A stretch of DNA of 15,914 nt from CAYGZM01 sp964354365 (GTDB lineage: Bacteria; Planctomycetota; Phycisphaerae; Sedimentisphaerales; Anaerobacaceae): assembly GCA_964354365.1 (NCBI GenBank), contig CAYGZM010000086.1, positions 1 through 15,914 of the forward strand, written 5' to 3'. A program made the position numbers and the translations under genes. Every line of letters starts with the position of its first letter. Position 1 is the stretch's first letter. The notes below the pieces were generated by a model. That model was given only the letters and a program-made list of their open reading frames with translations, did no database searches and was not told where the DNA came from. This document shows positions 8,077 to 15,600 of the stretch, in pieces.

Positions 8077-8661
8077 CTATTTATTGCCGTTGTGCATCAG
8101 GCTCAGGACCTCGCTTCTGCTCTTTGGGTCCTTCCTGAATATCCCGCGAAGCGCCGATGTCACCATAACCGCGCCGGGCTTCTTTATCCCGCGGATTGTC
8201 ATACAGCTATGCGAGGCCTCGATAACCACGGCGACACCCCTCGGCTTCAACCGGTTCATAATAAAATCGGCTATCTGGTATGTAAGTCTCTCCTGAGTTT
8301 GCAAGCGTCTGGCGAAACACTCTACGATCCGCGCCAGCTTGCTGACGCCGAGCACCGAGCCGGCCGGCAGATACGCCACGTGGGCCGAGCCGATAAACGG
8401 CATCAGGTGATGCTCGCACATACTGTAAAATGGTATGTCGCGCAGCAGAACGATCTCATCGTAGTTCTCGCTGAAGACACTGCGAAGATGCGCCTCCGGG
8501 TCCTCGTTCATCCCGCCCAAAAGCTCGCCGTACATCCTCGCCACTCGCTGAGGCGTTTTCCGCAGTCCCTCGCGCTGAACGTCCTCACCGACCGCAAGAA
8601 GTATCTCCTCGACGGCCTTGGCGATCCTTTCGGCATCTATGGTCTTGCTTTTCTTACCCAT
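8077..8661 (-). CDS. folE: GTP cyclohydrolase I
   Basis: Opens GTP to 7,8-dihydroneopterin triphosphate, the entry to folate, biopterin and queuosine synthesis; the enzyme is a cytoplasmic decamer in known cases. Zinc ligands are visible: C82 and H85 in MCEHHLMPF and C153 in SHSCMTIRG. GLRKTPQRVARMY (32-44), LGVSKLARIVECFARRLQ (104-121) and the QERLTYQIAD segment complete the family signature. At 194 residues from the ATG at 8661 the length is typical. The frame stays open to a TTG at 8691, but the ATG gives the normal N-terminus (MGKKSKTIDAERI), so it is preferred. Neither start has a strong ribosome-binding site. It is directly followed by the PTPS gene, its pathway partner. The region upstream holds a long inverted-repeat element, so folE may begin a new transcript. 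Confidence 0.95.
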   Translation of the reverse strand: MGKKSKTIDAERIAKAVEEILLAVGEDVQREGLRKTPQRVARMYGELLGGMNEDPEAHLRSVFSENYDEIVLLRDIPFYSMCEHHLMPFIGSAHVAYLPAGSVLGVSKLARIVECFARRLQTQERLTYQIADFIMNRLKPRGVAVVIEASHSCMTIRGIKKPGAVMVTSALRGIFRKDPKSRSEVLSLMHNGNK

Positions 8662-8708
8662 CTGTTCGATCCGTAACTGCAACACCTGCAAATCGGTATC
8701 TTAAATCA

Positions 8709-8869
8709 ACTCAAACTGACCAGTTCGCCTTGTCATACCTGCGAAAGCAGGTATCCAGTAGTGTGGCGGGTGAGTGGATTCCCGCCTTCGCGGGAATGAC
8801 ACACTGTGCTATCTTGCTGTCGCATAAGGACTTATCGTACCGTTTTCTTGAAAACTGGACAGTTTGAGT
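8709..8869. repeat. Nested inverted-repeat element (MITE-like) between pepA and folE
   Basis: The outer ends are 17-bp inverted repeats, 8709-8725 (ACTCAAACTGACCAGTT) and 8853-8869, matching at 16 of 17 positions. Inside are two head-to-head copies of the window's dispersed palindrome: 8731-8757 (TGTCATACCTGCGAAAGC and onward) and 8775-8801, the reverse copy ending in GGGAATGACA. Each inner copy can also fold on itself (ACCTGC/GCAGGT and CCCGC/GCGGG). It has no coding capacity and no obvious target-site duplication. It may also act as a transcription barrier between pepA and folE. Confidence 0.8.
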
Positions 8870-8877
8870 AATTAAAC

Positions 8878-10422
8878 CTAAGTCTTCGTGCCCGCCAGAT
8901 TCATAAGATACGTGCTCAGCAGGCGGACCCCGAACCCGCTGGCGCCTTCCGCCGCCGATTCGGTGGCCTTCGAGAATATGTCCACCCCCGCGATGTCAAG
9001 ATGCGCCCACTTCGCTTCGCCTGTGAACTGCCGCAGGAACGCCGCCGCCGTGCACGCTCCGCCCCACTTACTGCCGATGTTCTTCAGGTCCGCAATCTTG
9101 CTCTTCATCTCATCAGCATACTCGTCGCCGCTCGGCATAGGCCAGACCTTCTCGCCGCTGTCTTCCGCGGCCTGTTGCAGCTGCTTTATGAGCTTGTCGT
9201 CATTTCCCATCAGCCCGGCCTTATACCTGCCCAGCGCAACCATGCATGCCCCCGTCAGAGTCGCAATATCGATGATGACATCGCATTTCTGCTTAACGGC
9301 GTATGCAAGTCCGTCACATAGTATCAGCCTGCCTTCGGCGTCGGTATTCAGCACCTCGACGGTCTTGCCGCTGTACGTTGTAATAATATCGCCCGGCCGA
9401 TAGCTCGACCCGCCCGGCATATTCTCCGCCGACGGCACTATCCCGAAAACGTTCAACGGCAGTCTCAGCTCCGCAACCGCCTTGATTGTCGCCAGGACCG
9501 CAATTCCGCCGGACTTGTCCAATTTCATCTGGTCCATATCCTGAGCCGGCTTTATGCTTATGCCGCCGGAATCAAACGTTATCGCCTTGCCGACCAGCGC
9601 GACGGTCGGCTTATTCCCCGCCCTCGGCCCGGGGCTGTACTTCAAAGCTATAAACCTCGGCTCACTCTTCGACCCGGACCCCACCGCGAGCACGCCGCCC
9701 ATTCCCCTGGCCTTCAACTGCTTCTCGTCGAAGACGGTGCAGGCGACGTTCTTCAATCCGCGGGCCAGCTTTTTCGCCTCGTCCGCCAATGCGGGCGGAT
9801 TTATCACGTTGGCGGGCCGATTCGCCAGCGTCCGAGCATAGCTCTGCGCCCCGCCAATCACAGAGCCGCTTGAAACGCCCGCGCTTAGCTCTTTTATCTT
9901 CGCCGAGTCGGAATCAATCACCTCAACTTTCAGCGAATCCAGCCGACCGTTCTCGCCCTCGGTGACGAACTCATCATACCGGTAGCCCCCGAAGTGAGCC
10001 CCCTCTGCCATCGCCCTGCCCATCCGGGCCGAGTCGAATCGGCCTGTGAAGGCCTTATGCAGAGCAAGACCGATGGTCTTTGCCTTCAGAGCCACCGCCC
10101 TTTTGGCCGCGATTGCCGCCGCCTTGCGGACTGTATCGAGCGTCGCCTTGTTCTTCTCACCCAAGCCGACTAACAGAATTCTCTTGGCCCCCGTTTTCTC
10201 ATTGCCATAGACAACCGCACTGGTTTCTTCTTTGGCCTTGAAGTCGCCCAGCGACGTCAATTGCTCGATTGCGCCGTCGAGCCTGGCGTTTAGCTCCTTG
10301 TTCAGCTTGTCCGGGGCCTTATCGTCCGAGAACCACCCGACGACGAGCATATCCGTTTTCCACCCGGCAATATCCGGGACGGCCTTCCGCGCTGTCAGTT
10401 TGACATCAATAATCTCTTTCAT
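8878..10422 (-). CDS. pepA: Leucyl aminopeptidase (M17 family)
   Basis: Cytoplasmic two-metal aminopeptidase that removes N-terminal residues from peptides; known family members are hexamers. The 514 residues include the variable N-terminal domain (about 1-180) and the catalytic domain. Metal ligands can be placed by the family pattern as K279 and D284 (GKAITFDSGG), D302, and D361 and E363 in the signature NTDAEGRL (359-366). K291 and R365 are the catalytic Lys and Arg. All key residues are present, at a constant offset of 9 from E. coli PepA. The frame stays open to a TTG at 10533 that overlaps the prfB stop as TTGA. However, the extra 37 residues are hydrophilic and not family-like, and the ATG at 10422 is preceded by a purine-rich AAGAGAAG. 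It follows prfB by about 107 bp and is probably co-transcribed with it. Confidence 0.95.
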   Translation of the reverse strand: MKEIIDVKLTARKAVPDIAGWKTDMLVVGWFSDDKAPDKLNKELNARLDGAIEQLTSLGDFKAKEETSAVVYGNEKTGAKRILLVGLGEKNKATLDTVRKAAAIAAKRAVALKAKTIGLALHKAFTGRFDSARMGRAMAEGAHFGGYRYDEFVTEGENGRLDSLKVEVIDSDSAKIKELSAGVSSGSVIGGAQSYARTLANRPANVINPPALADEAKKLARGLKNVACTVFDEKQLKARGMGGVLAVGSGSKSEPRFIALKYSPGPRAGNKPTVALVGKAITFDSGGISIKPAQDMDQMKLDKSGGIAVLATIKAVAELRLPLNVFGIVPSAENMPGGSSYRPGDIITTYSGKTVEVLNTDAEGRLILCDGLAYAVKQKCDVIIDIATLTGACMVALGRYKAGLMGNDDKLIKQLQQAAEDSGEKVWPMPSGDEYADEMKSKIADLKNIGSKWGGACTAAAFLRQFTGEAKWAHLDIAGVDIFSKATESAAEGASGFGVRLLSTYLMNLAGTKT

Positions 10423-10529
10423 CTTCTCTTGCCTTAACGCTCTTGTCCTTATGTCTTTCGATAGCCGGTATTGTTGCTGCTTTGCCGCCGGCAACCTGTT
10501 CCTGTCGTCGCCGTCGCTGTGCTCAGCGG

Positions 10530-11646
10530 TCAACTCGCCGCAGCTTTTGTTTTCGCACGGTGCCGCAGGTAGCTCTCGATAAAGCCGTCAAGCTCTCCGT
10601 TCAGCACCGCATCGACGTTACCCGTCTGGAAGTCGGTGCGATGATCCTTAACCATTTGGTATGGCTGCAGGACGTAGCTGCGTATCTGGTTGCCCCAGGC
10701 GATTTCACCCTTGGCGCCGTACAATTTCGCAACCGCGGCATCCCGCTTCTGCCGCTCGAGCACGTACAGTCTCGACTTGAGCACCTTCATCGCCTGGGCG
10801 CGGTTCTTGTGCTGGCTCCGCTCATTCTGGCACTGCACAACGATACCCGTCGGCTGATGCGTTATCCGGACCGCGGAGCTTACCTTATTGACGTGCTGCC
10901 CGCCCGCGCCGCTGGCCCGGTAGAAATCAATTCGCAGGTCGTCTTCGTTTATTTCAATATCGACGTCCTCGTCAAACTCCGGCACAACGTCCACCGCAGC
11001 AAAGCTCGTGTGGCGCCGCTTGTTGGAATCGAACGGGCTTATCCGCACAAGCCGATGCACGCCAACCTCGCACGAGAACCTCCCGAATGCAAAAGGCCCA
11101 CCAACGCGCAGCGTAATCGAGCGAATTCCCGCCTCCTCGCCCGGCGTAATATCAAGCTCCTCGAACTTGTACTTATGCGCCTCGAAGTACCGCGTGTACA
11201 TCCGCAGCAGCATACTGGCCCAGTCGCAACTCTCCGTCCCGCCCGCCCCGGCGTGGATACTGAAAAAGCAGTTCATCATATCCTCCGGCCGGGACAGCAG
11301 CCCCTGCAGCTCTATCTGCTCGCACCTTTTGGCCAGCTCGCTCAGATCTTCTTCAAGCTCCTTGAGCTCGTCTTTATCCGACTCCATCGCCAATTCGAAG
11401 ATCTCCTCAAGGTCTTTGGCCTTGCGCTGCATCTCTTCGGTCGGCTCAACAACCGACTTGAGAGCACTTAGCTGAGATACCACGGCCTGCGCCGCATCGG
11501 GATTGTCCCAGAATCCCTGCCTCGACATCTGGGCCTCCAGCTTCCCAAGCTGTGATTTCTTGCCGGGCAAGTCAAAGCCAGTCCCGGATCTTGTCAATCC
11601 GGGCCGACAGCTCACCTATCGCCGACTTTAATTCTGCTGCTTCCAT
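10530..11646 (-). CDS. prfB: Peptide chain release factor 2 with programmed +1 frameshift
   Basis: Recognises UAA and UGA stop codons and triggers peptide release on the ribosome. The first 24 codons run from the ATG at 11646 to CTT, followed by an in-frame TGA (11574-11572). A +1 shift at CTT TGA C continues as Asp-Leu-Pro-Gly-Lys to the stop at 10530, giving 371 residues (E. coli 365). After the shift, the stop-codon recognition tripeptide SPF is at 203-205 (RISPFDSNKRRHTSF), and the catalytic GGQ is at 248-250 (RASGAGGQHVNK), within two residues of E. coli numbering. A reading that ignores the shift would start at an artificial site near 11615 and lose the true N-terminus. The leader has no clear Shine-Dalgarno sequence. 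It is the first gene of the minus-strand group, divergent from the acetyltransferase gene. Confidence 0.95.
11571..11577 (-). promoter_or_regulatory. prfB: prfB +1 ribosomal frameshift site (CTTTGAC)
   Basis: On the minus strand the sequence is CTT TGA C, identical to the E. coli prfB shift heptamer, at codons 24-25 (26 in E. coli). In the known mechanism, low RF2 slows termination at TGA and the ribosome slips onto TTT/GAC, so RF2 regulates its own level. The upstream Shine-Dalgarno-like stimulator is weak here: CGGGACTGG precedes CTT instead of AGGGGGTAT. Confidence 0.93.
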
Positions 11647-11648
11647 AA

Positions 11649-11704
11649 TAGCAACTTCAAACTCTAAACTTTACACTTGAGACTTTACACTTTGCACTTT
11701 TAAC
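11649..11704. repeat. Degenerate heptanucleotide array in the prfB/acetyltransferase divergent region
   Basis: Eight consecutive 7-bp units: TAGCAAC, TTCAAAC, TCTAAAC, TTTACAC, TTGAGAC, TTTACAC, TTTGCAC, TTTTAAC. Every unit starts with T and ends with AC, and the period is exact over 56 bp. Consensus is about TTTAMAC. It begins 2 bp upstream of the prfB start codon, so it lies in the prfB leader or promoter. It also overlaps a possible promoter for the gene on the other side. Confidence 0.75.
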
Positions 11705-11711
11705 TCTTATA
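11684..11711 (+). promoter_or_regulatory. Possible sigma-70-like promoter for the acetyltransferase gene
   Basis: TTTACA (11684-11689) and CTTATA (11706-11711) are separated by 16 bases and would start transcription near 11718. That is 60-odd bases before the ATG at 11783 and downstream of the alternative TTG at 11717. The match is modest, and the -35 box lies inside the heptamer array, where such words recur, so this is tentative. Confidence 0.3.
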
Positions 11712-11782
11712 CCACATTGGCAGAATATATGCAACCACGCTGTTGGCGAGTGGTAGATTCTTGCACAGGAAAGAAGATCGCT

Positions 11783-12262
11783 ATGGCAGAGTGTTCCTGG
11801 CCCAAGTTAAGGGCTGCGACTAATACAGATTGCCGGAAGATAGCGGCGCTTGTCTATGGCGTCCTGAAGGAGTACGGACTCAAGCCGGACCCGGAGTCCA
11901 CCGACGCTGATCTAAAAGATATTGAGCGGTCGTATTTTGTGCGGGGCGGCGCGTTTTATGTGCTTGAGGAAGAAACAGGCTCGATAGTCGGAGCTTACGG
12001 GCTTTATCCGATCGACGAATTGATGTGTGAGCTTCGCAAAATGTATCTGCACAAATTGTTCAGAGGCAGGGGGTTAGGCAAGCTTTTGCTCGAAAGCGCT
12101 CTGGCAGAGGCAAGGCGGATGGGATTCAAGAGGGTGACTTTAGAAACCGCTTCGGTTCTAAAAGAAGCGATCAGCTTGTACAAGACCTATGGATTTGTCG
12201 AGTACAAGGCGGACCATCTGTCGCGCCGATGCGACCAGGCATTCGTGCTCCAATTGAAGTAG
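11783..12262 (+). CDS. GNAT-family N-acetyltransferase
   Basis: Transfers an acetyl group from acetyl-CoA to an unidentified amine; 159 residues, normal for a single GNAT domain. The acetyl-CoA pyrophosphate-binding motif is RGRGLG (94-99) within LRKMYLHKLFRGRGLGKLLL, preceded by the beta-4 strand and followed by the helix ESALAEARRMGF. The C-terminal LYKTYGFVEY (132-141) is the usual beta-6/beta-7 region. The N-terminus LRAATNTDCRKIAALV (9-24) is a typical GNAT first strand and helix. The ATG at 11783 is preceded by AGGAAAGAAG; the frame stays open to TTG at 11717 but that extension is not family-like. It stands alone on the plus strand between divergent prfB and the beta-helix gene. Substrate, and therefore function, are unknown. 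Confidence 0.9.
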   Translation: MAECSWPKLRAATNTDCRKIAALVYGVLKEYGLKPDPESTDADLKDIERSYFVRGGAFYVLEEETGSIVGAYGLYPIDELMCELRKMYLHKLFRGRGLGKLLLESALAEARRMGFKRVTLETASVLKEAISLYKTYGFVEYKADHLSRRCDQAFVLQLK

Positions 12263-12288
12263 TAGCCCGTCAACGTTGATCTTGTTAG

Positions 12289-12342
12289 TTGTCATTCCTG
12301 CGACCGCCGCCAGTTGTCATTCCTGCGAAGGCAGGAATCCAC
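12289..12342. repeat. Dispersed TGTCATTCC palindromic repeat, copy 3 (one partial, one full unit)
   Basis: A truncated unit, TTGTCATTCCTGCGA (12289-12303), is followed by a full one from 12315. In the full unit ATTCCTGC (12319-12326) pairs with GCAGGAAT (12331-12338) around a 4-base loop, and CCAC follows. The unit matches the copies at 4037-4088 and 8731-8801. Direct duplication of the left arm suggests slippage or a second insertion. Confidence 0.8.
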
Positions 12343-12480
12343 AACCCTTAGCCGGCTGCTGAGCGAACTGCACCCACAAATTCAACTATGAGCGGCTACT
12401 AGGTTTTTCCACATCACAAGCAGCACCTACCCAAATTAAAGCCCCAAAGCGCGGCGCAGGAAAAAGCTGGGAAAGAACGT

Positions 12481-12505
12481 CAGCCGGCGAAAAGGCTGTT
12501 TTTTT
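12481..12505 (+). terminator. Possible intrinsic terminator
   Basis: CAGCC (12481-12485) pairs with GGCTG (12494-12498) around an 8-base loop, followed directly by seven T (12499-12505). The stem is short, so efficiency is uncertain. It lies about 220 bp after the acetyltransferase stop and about 115 bp before the beta-helix gene. It could end the former transcript or act as an attenuator in the leader of the latter. Confidence 0.5.
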
Positions 12506-12619
12506 GTAGAATTCTGGGGCAACGGCGTTACTTTTGACGCATCTGGCGCACCGTATCAACGTAACCGGTCATAATCCTGCTTGTGTGTACAGATGAAGGA
12601 CTTTTCAAGGAGAAAGAAA

Positions 12620-15600
12620 ATGAGAAGAAGGACAGTGTTGAGCATCGTAATCGCCGCCTGCGCGGCCTTTCTGGCCGCGGCATCGCCGGCCCCGGCAAAA
12701 GTGATTTACGTCGATGCCGATGCAACAGGAGCCAACAATGGCACAAGCTGGGCCAATGCCTTCACGAACATCCAGAACGGTCTGGAGGATGCTTCAGGCA
12801 GCGGTGAAATCCGGGTGGCTCAGGGCATCTACAAGCCCGGCCAGAGCAACCGCGAGGAGACATTTAATATCAGCGGCGATTTGGTTGTCAAAGGCGGTTA
12901 CGCCGGATGGGGCGAGCCAGACCCGGATGCGCGTGACGTTCACAAATACCTGACAGTGCTCAGCGGCGACCTTGCAGGCAACGACGTTGAGGTTGCCGCA
13001 GCGCACGACCTGCTCACCGAACCCAGCCGAACAGAGAACAGCGCCCGCATCCTGGTGACTGATGGTTACGGAGAAGGCGGAACGCCTGTGCTGGAGGGCT
13101 TTACAATCACAGGCGCCAAAGGCGACGTCTCGGGCGGCGGCCTGTACATAAACTATGGGGACGCAATCGTCAGCGACTGCCTGTTCGTCAACAACTCCAC
13201 GGCGGACTACGGCGGAGCAATGGCATTTAACAACGGCCGAGTCATATTTACGCGGTGCCGCTTTATCCGAAACGCCGCCCAGCGCAGCGGAGGCGCCGTC
13301 TATCTGAACGGCTGCGGCACGTGCCGCAGTATGTATGGTGCATTCATAGACTGTATCTTCATTGACAACTACTGCAGCGAATATGGCGGCGCAATCTACA
13401 ACACAAGCGCATCAATGGCCACCTGCATCAACTGTCTCTTTGTCGGCAATACGGCCCTTGCATCGGGCGCAGCACTGTATGACAACGCCTACAATCTCGG
13501 CAGCTATCTGGTGAACTGCACGCTGGCGGGCAACAACTGCACAGCGGTCCATATCGCGGAATGGGGCTCAGCAACACTGAGCAACTGCATCCTGTGGGAC
13601 AACCTTTGCGGCCCAGGCACCGGCCAGAGCGCCCAGATTCTCTACCAAGAAGGCCCCTGGAGAACGGACTACAAGCCGAGTGTCAATTACTGCTGCATCC
13701 AGGGCTGGGACGGCTCTTTCGGCGGCGTCGGCAACTTCTCGGGCGATCCGCTTTTCGTATCGCCAGGCTCATGGGACCTTGACCTTAACTATACGCCCGG
13801 CGACTACCATCTCAAGCCCGACTCACCCTGTATTAACGCCGGCGACCCAAGTTACGTAGCCGAGCCGACCAACGTGGAGATTCCCCCCGGCTATTACTGG
13901 CCCGGTGAAGTGGATCCGGGTGACTACGTCGCCAAATCGAGCAGCAGGGATTTGGACGGCGGGCCGCGCCTGGCTGGCGGCAGGGTCGATATGGGCCTGT
14001 ACGAGTATTATGAGCACAAGCCGCCCGCCCTCGTGGCGCACTGGAAGCTGGACGAGGCAAGCGGAAACACGGCCTATGATTCGGCCTGCGACAATCACGG
14101 CATACTGTACGGCAACCCCCAGTGGCAGCCTGATGCCGGGCGGGTCGGAGGCGCGCTGAGCTTCGATGGCAGCGGCGATTATGTCAACTGCGGCAACAGT
14201 CCGACCTTCGACATTACCGCTCAAATCACGGCGGCTGCATGGGTGAGACTCAACGCTGTCAACATGGAATGGCAGACCGTCATCGCCAAGGGCGACTCGG
14301 CCTGGAGGCTCTCCACCGCAAACAACTATAGGAGATACCATTTTGCCGTCACCGGCGGACCGCCCTGGAATTATATCAACGGCGATATCGAAGTGGCTGC
14401 GAATGAATGGCATCACGTCTGCGGAACCTACGACGGCGCCAACCTGCGACTCTACATCGACGGCGTCGAAGACCCCGCCGGCCCCATACCGGAGCTCAAT
14501 GGAGTGACCACCGACAATTACGACGTCTATATCGGCGAAAACCAGGAACGACCGGGACGCTATTGGGACGGCCTGATCGACGATGTCCGCCTGTACAACT
14601 ATGCACTCACCCCCGCACAAGTCTCCAACCTTTGCAGATCCGGCATCCTTTACGTTGATTCCGACGCGCGCGGGGCCAATAACGGCTCAGGCTGGGCCGA
14701 CGCCTTCAAATGCCTCCAGGACGCCCTCGCCGCCGCAGTAAACGGCACAGAAATCCGCGTCGCCCAGGGCTCCTATAAACCCGACTGCGGCGCCGGAATC
14801 ACCCCCGGCGACCGACAAGCCACCTTCCAGTTAGTCAATGGCTTCACAATCAAAGGCGGCTACGCGGGCCTCGTCGAGAACAACCCGAATGTTAGAGACG
14901 TCGAGCGGTACCAGACTACTCTGAGCGGCGACCTCGCGGGAAATGATATGAACTTGGACAATCCTGAAGAGTTGGGGCGGGAGCCGACCCGCTTGGAAAA
15001 TGCCTACCGTGTCGTTACCGGAAGCAGAACCAACGAGACTGCCGTACTTGACGGATTCATCATCACTGCCGGAAACGCCAATTACCCGGACTTCTCTCAA
15101 TGCAACGGGGCCGGGATGTACAACGACCAGGGAAGCCCTACTGTTATCGACTGCACCTTCATCATGAATTTCGCAGGCAACGACGACGGCGGTGGACTGG
15201 GCGCTGGAATATTCAACTATGACAGCCACCCGGTGCTCACGGGGTGTAGATTCATTGCCAATGCCGCTATTGCCCTCGACGGCGGCGAAGGTTGCGGCGG
15301 CGCGATGGGTAACTGGTCCAGCAGCCCAACACTCACAGATTGCCAGTTCGTTGGAAATGTCTCCGGCCGCGATGGCGGCGGGATTTGGAACTATCAAAGC
15401 AGCCCGGTGCTGGTCAACTGCTTATTCGCAGGCAACCTTGCCAGAGAAGGCGGCAGCGGCTCTTACGGCGGCGGGATGTGGAGCTATGGCGGAACCCTCC
15501 GGCTGACCAACTGCACCTTTGCCGGCAATGTAGCCAGGTCATCGCACATTGGCGATGCCGGCGGCGGAGTGTACTGCGAACGCCTCAGCAGCCTGACGTT

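Larger units (their letters stand above)
12263..12619. other. Intergenic leader of the beta-helix gene
   Basis: About 357 bp with no convincing gene. In order it holds copy 3 of the dispersed palindrome (12289-12342), a 7-bp inverted repeat AGTAGCC (12261-12267) / GGCTACT (12394-12400) around it, an A-rich stretch with partial hairpin potential (about 12430-12480) and a hairpin followed by seven T (12481-12505). A TTGACG at 12534-12539 is a possible -35 box, but no -10 box stands at a good distance. AAGGAG at 12607-12612 is the ribosome-binding site of the gene that starts at 12620. Confidence 0.6.

Noticed and set aside
8662..8691. TTG start for folE
   Set aside because: The ATG at 8661 gives a normal-length protein and the ten extra residues have no family match.
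8709..8869. CRISPR array
   Set aside because: The repeats are inverted, few and unevenly spaced, and no cas gene is nearby.
10423..10533. N-terminal extension of pepA from a TTG overlapping the prfB stop
   Set aside because: TTGA overlap could allow translational coupling, but the extra residues do not resemble M17 proteins and the ATG at 10422 gives the normal N-terminus.
10443..11471. 342-residue plus-strand open frame
   Set aside because: Exactly antisense to prfB, whose SPF and GGQ motifs prove the minus strand is coding; long antisense frames are expected in GC-rich DNA.
11717..11782. TTG start for the acetyltransferase
   Set aside because: The ATG at 11783 has a better ribosome-binding site and starts just before the GNAT first strand.
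12420..12505. Known riboswitch class (c-di-GMP, TPP, SAM, glycine, cobalamin)
   Set aside because: None of the conserved core sequences I know for these classes is present; only a hairpin followed by T residues can be supported.
13823..14620. 265-residue minus-strand open frame
   Set aside because: Antisense to the beta-helix/LamG gene, which has a signal peptide, strong ribosome-binding site and clear domains on the plus strand.
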